Positions 1 to 8,600 of a stretch of DNA of 21,473 nt are shown here, one piece after another (the stretch's first letter is position 1; every line of letters begins with the position of its first letter). The notes below the pieces were generated by a model, which was not told where the DNA came from, searched no databases, and worked only from the letters and a program-made list of their open reading frames with translations. The stretch covers positions 1-21,473 of the forward strand of contig JBCBJZ010000054.1 in the NCBI GenBank assembly GCA_038522635.1, read 5' to 3'. The position numbers and the translations under genes are program-made. The stretch is from JBCBJZ01 sp038522635 (GTDB taxonomy: Bacteria > Pseudomonadota > Alphaproteobacteria > Rhizobiales > Hyphomicrobiaceae).

Positions 1-54
1 GTGCGCGAAGCAGATCTTCAGGGTCTCGCGCGGGGGAAGCGTGCGTGCAGCCAT
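1..54 (-). CDS. 5' end of an unidentified gene, cut by the window edge
   Basis: On the minus strand an ATG at 54 opens a frame that stays open to the window edge and reads MAARTLPPRETLKICFAH. An AAGGA Shine-Dalgarno sequence at 63-67 sits 8 nt before the ATG. The frame starts 75 bp after the stop of the substrate-binding protein gene on the same strand, so the two may be co-transcribed. Only 18 codons are visible and no family can be recognised. The good ribosome-binding site and position are the whole case. Confidence 0.5.
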   Translation of the reverse strand, partial: MAARTLPPRETLKICFAH

Positions 55-129
55 GGGCTCATTCCTTGTGCTGGCCCATTCTTGGCCGTTTTGGTCCCGT
101 CTTTGGCCTCGCTCACGGCAGCCGCGCGC

Positions 130-1023
130 TCAGTACACCTTCAACGGGAAATAGCGCAGGAACAGTTCTTCGAACCGGCCCGATTTGCGCATGCGCGCCA
201 ACGCCCGGTTGATGTCGACGCGCAGCGTGCGGTCGCGTTTGGTGACGGCGATGGCGATGCCGCCGCCGAAGTATGCTGCATCATGGAACGCGCCGCCGCG
301 GAAGGTGCAGCAGCTTTTCGATGCGGTGCCGTTAAGCCAGAACATCAACGCGATGCCGTCACCAAACAGGTAGTCCACCCGCTTATCGAGCAGCATCTGC
401 CGAGCGGCGCGGTCGCTGGCGAACGCCTGCACGCGGCTGTCGCGAAAGAACTTCAGGGCGTAGGCTTCGTGCGCGGTGCCTTTGACGACGGCGATGCTGC
501 GCCCTTCGAGGCCAACCGGGGTCATCGCCCGCTCCGGGGAAGAGCGTAGCGCCACAAACCGAGCAGGCGTGAAGTAATAGGGTTTCGTGAAGTCCGCATA
601 GCGCAGCGACAGGGCGTTGGTGCGGTGCGAAGCGATCACCGCATCGGCCTCGCCGCGGGGCAGCGCCGGCAGCAATTTCGCCCAGGGCAGCGTTTTGATG
701 TCGCACGCGACGTTGAGATCGAGGCAGATCGCGCGCGCGATGTCGATGTTGAAGCCGACCAGCACCCCGTCTTCATCGACATAGTTGAAGGGCGGGAAAT
801 TGGTGCCGGTTCTGAACTTGATGGCGACGCGCCGCGGTTTTGCCGTGGCGCCATCGCCGGTGGTTTGCGCGAGCGCTTGACCGCCGCCCGGTGCGGGCAG
901 GGCGAGGGTCATGACAAGCACCATGACAAGCATAAACGCCAACGCATGCGCGGCGTTCAGAGGCCGGAATCGCGCGGCAGTCGCTATGCGAGGCGCATCG
1001 TTGTGTCGCGGATGTTCAGGCAT
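130..1023 (-). CDS. Periplasmic substrate-binding protein, amino-acid ABC transporter type (SBP_bac_3)
   Basis: A 297-residue exported solute-binding protein. After a basic N-terminal stretch comes a hydrophobic signal segment (about residues 28-50) ending near ALAQ. The mature part starts with FRTGTNFPPFNYVDEDG (70-86) and the family signature GFNIDIARAIC (90-100). It continues with LPRGEADAVIAS, YADFTKPYYFTPARFV and a conserved C-terminal RFEELFLRYFPL. These are typical of family 3 (polar amino acid) binding proteins, which pass ligand to an ABC permease or act as sensors. No permease or ATPase gene lies beside it in this window, so it may be an orphan or part of an operon continuing past the left edge. 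An internal ATG at residue 31 would give a shorter signal peptide. The ligand cannot be told from sequence. Confidence 0.85.
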   Translation of the reverse strand: MPEHPRHNDAPRIATAARFRPLNAAHALAFMLVMVLVMTLALPAPGGGQALAQTTGDGATAKPRRVAIKFRTGTNFPPFNYVDEDGVLVGFNIDIARAICLDLNVACDIKTLPWAKLLPALPRGEADAVIASHRTNALSLRYADFTKPYYFTPARFVALRSSPERAMTPVGLEGRSIAVVKGTAHEAYALKFFRDSRVQAFASDRAARQMLLDKRVDYLFGDGIALMFWLNGTASKSCCTFRGGAFHDAAYFGGGIAIAVTKRDRTLRVDINRALARMRKSGRFEELFLRYFPLKVY

Positions 1024-1225
1024 GGTCGTGTCTCAAGCCATGGTCCAATTTGTGGGCTGCATAACAGGCCGATGATGGGCGAGGTGATCGACGCGCGCTA
1101 GTCTACAGCAAGCCGGCACGACAGTCGCGTTGGTGCAATGTCCCGCCCGTTTCCCGTGCTGTCATCCCGATCGCCGAGCCAGCCATGTATAACCGGGTCT
1201 CGGGCAAGACTGCGACGGATAGCGC

Positions 1226-3223
1226 GTGGAGCATGAAACGACCAGTGGAGCGCGTACGCCTGCGCCACCGCGTTCGCCGCCGGCGCCGGGGGCTGTGGAT
1301 GTCGCAGCTTACGCCTTTTTGCTGCGACACGGCCTGCCGCGAACCTCGCTGGAACGTGCCTGCGCTGCGGCGACGCGCTCGGGAAGCCACCCGCACCAGG
1401 TGTTGGCTGCTCAAGGCACGTTGAGCGCGCATGCCTATGCCGCGCAGCTTGCCACGCATCTGGGGCTGCGGTTGGCGACGCCGTCCGAGCTCATCGCCAC
1501 ACCGCGTACGCCGGGATCGCCATCGCCAACAACACCACAGTTTTCACCGACAGCGCTTTCCGCCGGCTCGGCCGAGGGCTGGCAGAGCCTATCGGCGCAA
1601 CCCTTCGAGGTGCGTGCGCGCCTTCCCGATGGTCGCCATCACGAGGTCTGGGACGCCCAGGCGTTTTCGCCAGGCGCGCTCGCAGCGCTTTTGCGGCTAC
1701 GCCACGGCCGCCGGGAGCCCGCGCCGTTTCTCGCCTCACGCCCCGCGCTCGATGCCTGCCGCCTGCACGCGCTCCAACCGCAAATGGTGCACGAAGCGGG
1801 CGAGGGGCTTCGCCGACGCATGCCGCATCAAAGCGCCGCGCACGGTCTGACGTGGATGCAAGGCAGCGTGCTCCTCATGCTGCTCTGCGCGTTCATCGCG
1901 GTCGTGGTGGCGCGGCCTGCCGTGGCGCTTCCCGCCCTGTCGCTCAGCTTGACACTCGTCTTCGCGGCCATCGTCTGGCTGCGGGTAGCGGCATTGGTGC
2001 ATTTCGTTGCGACCGGCGCGCCGGAGCAGCACACGCGATCGCCGCCGCTGGCCGACCACCAGTTGCCCACCTATTCGGTGTTGGTCGCGCTTTACGATGA
2101 GGCGGAGGCCGTACCGGGCCTGATCGCTGCCATGGGCGCGCTCGACTATCCGCCGGAGAAACTTGAGGTGCTGGCCCTGATCGAGGCCGATGACCATGCC
2201 ACGGCGGCCGCGCTGGCTCAGGTCACCCTGCCGCCGCGCCTGTCAGTGGTGGTGGTGCCGCCTGGCCAGCCGCGCACCAAGCCACGCGCGTTGAATTACG
2301 GGCTGCAACTGGCCCGCGGCGCGCTCACCGTTATCTACGATGCTGAAGATGTGCCGCAGCCGGATCAGTTGCGTCGCGCGGCTGCGCAATTCGCTGATGC
2401 GGCTTCGGACGTGGTGTGCCTGCAGGCGCGGCTGAACACCTACAACCCCAACGCCAGCTTCTTCGCTCGACAGTTCACGCTTGAATATTCTTCGCTGTTC
2501 GATGCGCTCCTGCCCTTCATCGCACAGGTGCGCTGGCCGGTGCTTTTGGGGGGTACGTCAAACCACTTTCCGACCGCCTGGTTGCGGCGCATCGGGGCGT
2601 GGGACCCCCACAATGTGACGGAAGACGCCGATCTAGGCGTGCGGCTGGCGCGGGCCGGGTTACGCGCGCAGGCGCTCGCATCAACCACGTGGGAAGAAGC
2701 ACCGGAATGCTGGTCGACTTGGCTGCCGCAACGTACGCGTTGGCTCAAGGGTTGGATGCAGACCTACGGGGTTCACATGCGTCACCCGTTGCGGCTGCTG
2801 GGCGACCTGGGGCTTTGGGGCTTCATAGGCTTGCAGCTTCAGATGGCCGGCCTGATCGCTGCGGCGCTGCTGCATCCTCTGGTCTACATCGCTGTGCCGT
2901 TGTGGGCTTGGTGGGTGTGGGGTGAAGGCTCGCTCGACGGCTTCGTGGCCACGCCCTCGTTCGCCGCGCTGGTCCTGGGCAACGTCGGCGCCGGGCTCAT
3001 CGCCGGCATCGGGCTCGCGTGGCTGGCGGTGATCCGGCGGGGACGCGGATGGTTGGTGCCGGCGGTGTGGGCGATGCCGCTTTACTGGTTGATGATATCG
3101 CTCGCGGCCTACCGCGCGGTTGGTCAGTTGATCAGCGCACCGCATCGCTGGGAGAAGACGCCGCACCGCGGCCGCCCGCGCGTGATGCCCCCGCATGTGA
3201 TGCCTCCGAACCGGCCCAGGTGA
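1226..3223 (+). CDS. Membrane glycosyltransferase, GT2 family, with N-terminal GspE/MshEN-like region
   Basis: A 665-residue processive-type GT2 enzyme starting at a GTG. The N-terminal ~90 residues (AAYAFLLRHGLP...HPHQVLAAQG...YAAQLATHLGL) resemble the small helical domain at the front of GspE/MshE proteins. Two hydrophobic helices follow (about 212-260). The catalytic domain begins at YSVLVALYDEAEAVPGL. It carries the UDP-sugar Asp pair D322/D323 (IEADDHAT), DAED at 372-375, the catalytic TED (E466, D467) and QRTRW (Q502, R505, W506), the set used by cellulose- and hyaluronan-synthase-like enzymes. Several C-terminal membrane helices follow. It probably makes or exports a surface glycan at the inner membrane. 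The sugar and product are unknown. It is divergent from the binding-protein gene and has no obvious partner. Confidence 0.87.
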   Translation: MEHETTSGARTPAPPRSPPAPGAVDVAAYAFLLRHGLPRTSLERACAAATRSGSHPHQVLAAQGTLSAHAYAAQLATHLGLRLATPSELIATPRTPGSPSPTTPQFSPTALSAGSAEGWQSLSAQPFEVRARLPDGRHHEVWDAQAFSPGALAALLRLRHGRREPAPFLASRPALDACRLHALQPQMVHEAGEGLRRRMPHQSAAHGLTWMQGSVLLMLLCAFIAVVVARPAVALPALSLSLTLVFAAIVWLRVAALVHFVATGAPEQHTRSPPLADHQLPTYSVLVALYDEAEAVPGLIAAMGALDYPPEKLEVLALIEADDHATAAALAQVTLPPRLSVVVVPPGQPRTKPRALNYGLQLARGALTVIYDAEDVPQPDQLRRAAAQFADAASDVVCLQARLNTYNPNASFFARQFTLEYSSLFDALLPFIAQVRWPVLLGGTSNHFPTAWLRRIGAWDPHNVTEDADLGVRLARAGLRAQALASTTWEEAPECWSTWLPQRTRWLKGWMQTYGVHMRHPLRLLGDLGLWGFIGLQLQMAGLIAAALLHPLVYIAVPLWAWWVWGEGSLDGFVATPSFAALVLGNVGAGLIAGIGLAWLAVIRRGRGWLVPAVWAMPLYWLMISLAAYRAVGQLISAPHRWEKTPHRGRPRVMPPHVMPPNRPR

Positions 3224-3236
3224 TGCAGTCCGAGCC

Positions 3237-3275
3237 CACAGCAACGGGCGCAAAGGCGAGGTGTGCGTGTTTGAG
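3237..3275 (+). repeat. Partial copy (C) of the 3'-flanking intergenic repeat
   Basis: This stretch matches the distal part of the repeat at 21357-21473. The shared segment is GGGCGCAAAGGC followed by AGG, then GTGCGTGTTTG, with two substitutions, after a CA(C/G)AGCAAC that lacks 3 nt. The palindromic core seen in the other two copies is missing. It lies 13 bp after the stop codon of the glycosyltransferase gene, in the same orientation as that gene. The rest of 3276-3459 holds nothing I can assign beyond a short GC palindrome (GCGCGT-A-ACGCGC, 3327-3339). Confidence 0.65.
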
Positions 3276-3459
3276 CCAGCGATTCGTACGTTGCGCCCGT
3301 CGCTCTGGTGGGCTGGACCCGCCTACGCGCGTAACGCGCCTGCACGAATGCCGGCCGAGCATGGGGTGCCGAACCGATCGAGAGCGGGGCGGGGAATGGC
3401 CAGAAAGGGCTGCGACACAGTTCAGGCGCCCATGCCTCCGGGTTGGACACTTGAGCAGC

Positions 3460-3533
3460 TGGAGCGGGTGAAGGGAATCGAACCCTCGTCTTAAGCTTGG
3501 GAAGCTCCTGCTCTACCATTGAGCTACACCCGC
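3460..3533 (-). tRNA. tRNA-Gly (anticodon CCC)
   Basis: The minus strand folds as a complete cloverleaf. The acceptor stem is GCGGGTG/CACCCGC and the D arm is GCTCAATGGTAGAGC. The anticodon loop is TTCCCAA, with anticodon CCC complementary to 3499-3501. The T arm is GAGGGTTCGATTCCCTT. The discriminator base is T and the CCA tail is encoded (3460-3462). It reads GGG glycine codons. The anticodon stem has a G-A mismatch at its base and a G-T wobble next to it; my recollection is that the mismatch is usual for this tRNA. Confidence 0.96.
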
Positions 3534-3562
3534 CGACCACACACGCGTATCACGCCCCGCCC

Positions 3563-3590
3563 CCCACCGCCATCAACTCGTAGCGGTGGG
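3563..3590. other. Inverted repeat upstream of the tRNA-Gly gene
   Basis: Perfect 8-bp inverted repeat, CCCACCGC at 3563-3570 and GCGGTGGG at 3583-3590, separated by 12 nt. It lies 30 bp upstream of the 5' end of the tRNA and about 200 bp upstream of the radical SAM gene. There is no T tract on either side, so it is not an obvious intrinsic terminator. It could be an operator or chance in GC-rich DNA. Confidence 0.35.
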
Positions 3591-3788
3591 TCTCAACGGC
3601 TGCGGCCCCCATCAAGCAGAACCGCCGGCTGGCGGGCCGGCCTCGCGCCGGTGGGCTTGACGCGCTCACAGGCCATAAAGTCATTGTGACTTAGGCGGAT
3701 CGGCAGGCCTGTGTTAGCCGTACAGGTGGTGGGACCATGCCGCGCCGCCTGTTGGTCGCGTGCGTGTCAACAATAGGACGACGACAGC

Positions 3789-4784
3789 GTGAACATCCAA
3801 ACGAAAACGCCCGGCATCCAGCGTGCCCTTGAGAAGTTCGAAGACCCGACCTGGACTGCAAAGGGGGAGCGTCGCGCCGCCGTGCGCCTGTCGAAGCTGG
3901 ACACGCTTTGGATCAACACCGGCACGCTGTGCAATCTTGCGTGCGTGAACTGCTATATCGAAAGTTCACCGACGAACGACGCGCTCGTATACATCACGGC
4001 GGACGAAGCGGCCGCCTATTACGACGAGATCGAAACGCTCGGCCTGGACACCCGCGAAATCGGCTTCACGGGCGGTGAGCCGTTCATGAACCCACACATG
4101 CTCGCGATGACCCGCGATGCGCTCACCCGCGGCTTCGAAGTGTTGATCCTGACGAATGCGATGCAGCCGATGATGCGCCCGCGCGTGCGCGACGGCTTGC
4201 TTGCGCTTCAGGCCGAATTCCCCGGAAAAATGACGCTGCGCGTCAGCCTCGACCACCACTCTCAGGCGCTGCACGAGACCGAGCGCGGCGAAAACACCTG
4301 GGACAAGGCGCTTGAAGGCCTTGATTGGTTGGCCGAGCAAGGTTTCTCGATGGCGATCGCAGGGCGTACGTGCTGGGGCGAGGATGAAGCCGATGCGCGC
4401 GAGGGCTACGCCGCGCTTATCCGCTCGCGCGGCTGGTCGATCGACCCTGCGGACGCGGGGCAATTGGTTCTGCTGCCCGAAATGGACGAGCAAGCCGAGG
4501 TGCCTGAGATCACCGTGGCCTGCTGGGGCATCCTGGGCATCAAGCCGTCCGACATGATGTGCGCGACGAGCCGCATGGTGGTGAAGCGTAAAGGTGCGGC
4601 AACGCCCGTGGTGCTGCCGTGCACGTTGATCCCCTTCGATGAGAACTTCGAGATGGCGCCGACGCTGGCTGAAGCGGGCCTCGCCGATGGCGGCATGTTC
4701 GCCAACGGTGCGGTGAAACTGTGCCATATCCACTGTGCCAAGTTCTGCGTGCTGGGCGGTGGGAGCTGCTCGCCGGACAAGTAG
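3789..4784 (+). CDS. Radical SAM protein with cysteine-rich C-terminal tail
   Basis: A 331-residue radical SAM enzyme starting at GTG, with AGGA about 11 nt upstream. The [4Fe-4S] cluster motif is C48-x3-C52-x2-C55 (CNLACVNC), followed by the SAM-binding GGEP at 95-98 and ILTNAM in the next strand. The C-terminus holds C312, C316, C320 and C327 (CHIHCAKFCVLGGGSC), which resembles an auxiliary-cluster (SPASM-like) tail, with more cysteines in the 240-280 region. Enzymes of this build use SAM-derived radicals on peptides, cofactors or small molecules. No substrate peptide or maturase partner is visible nearby, and it ends at a terminator, so it looks monocistronic. The reaction is unknown. Confidence 0.88.
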   Translation: MNIQTKTPGIQRALEKFEDPTWTAKGERRAAVRLSKLDTLWINTGTLCNLACVNCYIESSPTNDALVYITADEAAAYYDEIETLGLDTREIGFTGGEPFMNPHMLAMTRDALTRGFEVLILTNAMQPMMRPRVRDGLLALQAEFPGKMTLRVSLDHHSQALHETERGENTWDKALEGLDWLAEQGFSMAIAGRTCWGEDEADAREGYAALIRSRGWSIDPADAGQLVLLPEMDEQAEVPEITVACWGILGIKPSDMMCATSRMVVKRKGAATPVVLPCTLIPFDENFEMAPTLAEAGLADGGMFANGAVKLCHIHCAKFCVLGGGSCSPDK

Positions 4785-4875
4785 GAGCGCCTAACCGTCC
4801 GGCCGCTGTACTTCCTGGCTGCCAGGCCGGGCTTGGCTGACGAGACGGGCTGGCCCTCGCAAGAGCCTGAAAAAG

Positions 4876-4905
4876 AAGCCGCGACACCCTCAGGTGCCGC
4901 GGCTT
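4876..4905 (-). terminator. Intrinsic terminator of mscL, probably bidirectional
   Basis: A long hairpin: AAGCCGCG (4876-4883) pairs with CGCGGCTT (4898-4905) and CACC pairs with GGTG, with one A-C mismatch and a CTCA loop. On the minus strand the stem is followed by CTTCTTTTTC, a good U tract, so it fits mscL termination. On the plus strand it is followed only by TGTCA, so termination of the radical SAM gene would be weaker. It lies between two convergent genes. Confidence 0.8.
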
Positions 4906-4947
4906 TGTCATGTGGCGCGATAGCTTCACGCCGAACCCGAACCAACG

Positions 4948-5352
4948 TTAGCGCTTGCGCAACTCATCGCGGATTTCAGTCAGCAGCGCTTCCGACGCGG
5001 TCGGCGCGGCAGGGGCTGCATCTTTTTGCTCTTCGAACTGCTTGCGCAGGCTGTTCACAGCCTTGACCAGCAAGAACACGGCGAAGGCGACGATCAGGAA
5101 GCTGATCAAGGCGTTGATAAAGACACCGTATTTGATCGCGACAGCTTCGCCCTTGGCGTTGGTGCCAAGCACCGCGGCAAGTTGCGAGAAGTCGATGCCA
5201 TCCAACAGGTAATAGCCGATCGGTGGCATGATCACGTCTTTAACCAACGACGAGACGATGGTCCCGAAGGCGCCTCCGATGATGATGCCGACGGCCATGT
5301 CGACCATGTTACCTTTGACCGCGAATTCCTTGAATTCCGTGAGCATTCCCAT
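4948..5352 (-). CDS. mscL: Large-conductance mechanosensitive channel MscL
   Basis: 134 residues, the usual MscL length. The protein is a homopentameric inner-membrane pore that opens under membrane tension and releases solutes on hypo-osmotic shock. It shows the amphipathic N-terminus MLTEFKEFAVKGN and the first helix with the conserved run VDMAVGIIIGGAFGTIVSSL. A short periplasmic loop follows, then the second helix (about 73-100, YGVFINALISFLIVAFAVFLLVK) and the C-terminal helix LLTEIRDELRKR. The start at 5352 was chosen because AAGGAG lies 7 nt upstream. The in-frame ATG at 5346 (MLTEF) is also possible. The open frame continues upstream for another 156 codons, but that part is Arg-rich and not MscL. 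Confidence 0.96.
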   Translation of the reverse strand: MGMLTEFKEFAVKGNMVDMAVGIIIGGAFGTIVSSLVKDVIMPPIGYYLLDGIDFSQLAAVLGTNAKGEAVAIKYGVFINALISFLIVAFAVFLLVKAVNSLRKQFEEQKDAAPAAPTASEALLTEIRDELRKR

Positions 5353-5593
5353 GGCTGGGCTCCTTGTGAAGGGACGCCGGGTGGCGCCTTGAAAGCGGCC
5401 ATGGCTTAGCCCAGAGTGAAGCTTTGCGCGACCGAAAGTGGTGGCGCTGCGGCATTGTCGTGCCGGCCTTGTGCAAAAGGGCGTATCAGGACGATGTTCA
5501 CCGCGCCGGGCGGGCGCGATGGAATGATGCGGTCGCCTAGAGGCCGAGGCAGGCGGGCGGGCGATGGTGAGTGCAACAACGAGGCACCCGGAC

Positions 5594-5644
5594 GCGATGA
5601 TCAAAGGCTCATGATGATCGAAGGCCCATGATGATCGAAGGTTG
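5594..5644 (+). repeat. Three tandem 17-bp repeats over the sensor kinase start
   Basis: Three head-to-tail copies of a 17-bp unit related to ATGATGATCGAAGGCCC: 5594-5610 (diverged), 5611-5627 and 5628-5644. The second and third agree at all of the first 14 positions. Each of those units holds an ATG pair and a GAAGG that acts as the Shine-Dalgarno for the next unit. Because 17 is not a multiple of 3, the second unit starts a six-codon frame (MMIEGP, stop at 5629-5631) whose TGA overlaps the kinase ATG at 5628. Confidence 0.75.
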
Positions 5645-8600
5645 GGGCATCGTCGCGCTGTCGCTGCTCTATGTGGGCGGCTTGTTCCTGGTCGCTTGGC
5701 GCGGCGATGCGGACGCTTCAGCGCGCGCGCGCACCATCGGGCCGTTCGTCTACGCGCTATCGCTTGCGGTCTATTGTACGTCGTGGACCTTTTTCGGCTC
5801 GGTCGGCCTTTCGGCGTCAACGGGCTACGATTTCCTGCCGGTCTACATCGGGCCGATCCTGGTCTTCATGCTGGGCTGGCGCTTCGTGGTGCGCGTGGTG
5901 CGCCTCGCCAAAAGCCAGAACATCACCTCGATCGCCGACTTTCTGGCTGCGCGCTACGGCAAGAGCCAGTCGGTGGCTGCCATCGTCACGTTGATCGCGG
6001 TCGCTGGGACGATCCCCTACATGGCGCTGCAGCTCAAGGCCGTCGCCATCTCGATCGAGACGGTGATCGGGCGCACGCAAATCGAGCTGGGCACGATGCC
6101 GCTCGACATCGCATTCATCATCGCTTTGGCGATGGCGGTGTTCGCGATCCTGTTCGGCACCCGCCATATCGATGCGACCGAACACCAAAGCGGGCTGATG
6201 CTCGCGATCGCCGCGGAATCGCTTGTGAAGCTCGCCGCCTTCATCGTTATCGGCGGCTTCGTGGTGGCCTCGTTCGGTGGCATCGGCCCGATCCTGTCGG
6301 CGATCGCCACGTCGGAGAAGACGCAGCCGGTTTTCACCGATGGTCTGTTCAGCGCCACCTGGCCGGTGGTGATCCTGTTGAGTTCGATCGCGATCATCCT
6401 GCTGCCGCGTCAGTTCCATGTGACGGTGGTTGAAAACCATAACGACAATCAGATCCGTCAGGCCCGTTGGCTGTTCCCGGCCTATCTGGTGGCGATCAAT
6501 TTGTTCGTGGTGCCGATCGCCGCGGTGGGCCTGATGCAGCTCCCGGCGGGCAGTGATGCGGACATGTTCGTGCTGGCGTTGCCGCTCGCCGCTGGATCGA
6601 ACGTTCTCACGTCGATCGCCTTCGTCGGTGGTTTGTCAGCGGCGACCGCCATGGTGATCGTCGATTCGGTGGCGCTCGCGATCATGGTGTGTAACGGGCT
6701 GGTGGTGCCCGCGTTGCTGCGGCGGGCTGCCACGCGCTTTGGCGAGCGTGAAGACCTGGCCCCCTTGCTCTTGAGCGTGCGGCGCATCGCGATTTTTGCG
6801 ATCATAATGCTGGGCTACCTGTTCTACCGGCTGATCGGCCAGGCCTACGGGCTTGCCAGCATCGGGCTTTTATCGTTCGCCGCGATCGCGCAGTTGGCGC
6901 CGGCGTTTTTCGGCGGGTTGATCTGGCGTCAGGCCACCGCCCGCGGCGCCATCTGGGGGATGTTGGGCGGCTTCACGGTGTGGGCTTACACGCTGCTGTT
7001 GCCGTGGGTGGTGGGCGCGGGCTTCCTGTCGAACGAGATCATGAGCGAAGGGCCGTTCGGCCTCGCGTTTTTGCGCCCGCAGGCGCTGTTCTATCTGACT
7101 TGGCTCGATCCGCTCACCCATGGCGTTGCCTGGAGCTTAGCGGCCAACATCGCGATCTTTTTCGCCGTCTCCACCTGGTGGGGCCCCGAACCGCTGGAAG
7201 AAGCGCAGGCCGAAGTTTTCGTGCTCGGCAAAGTTGGCCGGGCGCGCCCGCAACCCGCCTTCGGCATCGCCCGCAGCGCGCTGACCGTCGCCGATCTGCA
7301 GGAGACGGTGGCGCGCTACCTGGGCGATCAGCGCTCCGCCCGCGCGTTCGCCGAATACGCCGAACGCCGCTCGATCACCATGCAGCCGAGCGCCCAGGCG
7401 GACATCGGCTGGTTGCGCTTCACCGAGCACTTGCTGGCGTCAGCGATTGGTGCTGCATCCTCGCGGCTCGTTATGTCGTTGCTGATGCGGCGCACACGCG
7501 GCGCTTCGCACTCGGCGCTCCAGCTGCTCGATGATGCCTCCGAAGCGCTGCAGTATAACCGTGACCTGCTGCAATCGGCGATCGACCAGGTGCGCCACGG
7601 TCTGGGCGTGTTCGACAAGGACATGAACCTCATCTGTTGGAACCGCCAGTTCTCACGGCTGCTCGATTTGCCACAAGGGCTGCGCCGGGTGGGCGCGCCG
7701 ATGGATGAGATCCTCACGTTCTGTGCGACACGGGGTGACTTCGGTGAGGGCCCGATTCCCGCCATGGTGAAAGAGCGCGTCGCCCGGCTGAGCGCTGCGC
7801 AGGACACCTATCAGGAGCACGTGCACGGCAGCGCGAGCGATCTGATTCTAGAGATCAAGTCCTCGCCTATGCCGCAGGGCGGTGTCGTTGTGACGTTTTC
7901 CGACATCACCGAGCGGGTGGCCGCGGCCGAAGCTCTGGCGCGTGCGAACGAGACACTGGAGCGACGCGTGCGCGAGCGGACCTCAGCGCTCGTCACCGCC
8001 AACGCGGCGCTGGCCGAAGCGAAACGCCGGGCGGACAATGCGAACGAAGAGAAGACGCGGTTTCTTGCCGCCACCAGCCATGACGTGATGCAACCGCTTA
8101 ACGCGGCGCGCCTCTATACGACCTCGTTGGGCGAGCGCGACCTTCAACCCGAGGAACGCAAACTTGCCGGCAACATCGATGCATCGCTCGTTGCGGTGGA
8201 GGAGATCCTTTCGGCCTTGATCGACATTTCGCGGCTGGATGCGGGGCGTATGGCGCCGCAGGTGACCACGTTCGCGCTGGGTGATGTGTTCAAGCAGTTG
8301 CGGGTGGAGTTCGCACCGATCGCGGCGGAGCGCGGTTTGCGCTTGCACGCGGTGCATTCAAGCCAGTGGGTCCGCAGCGATCGCCGCCTGCTGCGCCGCG
8401 TGTTGCAGAACCTGTTGTCGAACGCGCTCAAGTATACAAGCGAAGGCCATGTCTTGCTGGGCTGCCGCACGCGCGGTGATAGAATCGCGATCGGTGTCCT
8501 CGACACCGGACCAGGCATACCTGAGGATAAGCGCGAGCTGATCTTCAAAGAGTTCCAGCGGCTCGACAATACGGCGTACGCGCGTGGCCTTGGGCTCGGG

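Noticed and set aside
3657..3679. TTGACG and CATAAA as a promoter for the radical SAM gene
   Set aside because: Only 11 bp separate the two hexamers.
3966..4733. Long 255-codon frame opposite the radical SAM gene
   Set aside because: His/Arg-rich shadow of a real gene in high-GC DNA. The plus-strand frame has clear motifs.
5416..5631. 71-codon frame ending in the kinase start repeat
   Set aside because: Composition looks like chance in GC-rich DNA and no ribosome-binding site is seen. Only its last six codons, from ATG 5611, are of interest.
5353..5820. Open frame upstream of mscL that would make a 290-residue protein
   Set aside because: The added 156 residues are Arg/Pro-rich, unlike any MscL, and overlap the kinase gene on the other strand. 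The ribosome-binding site supports the start at 5352.
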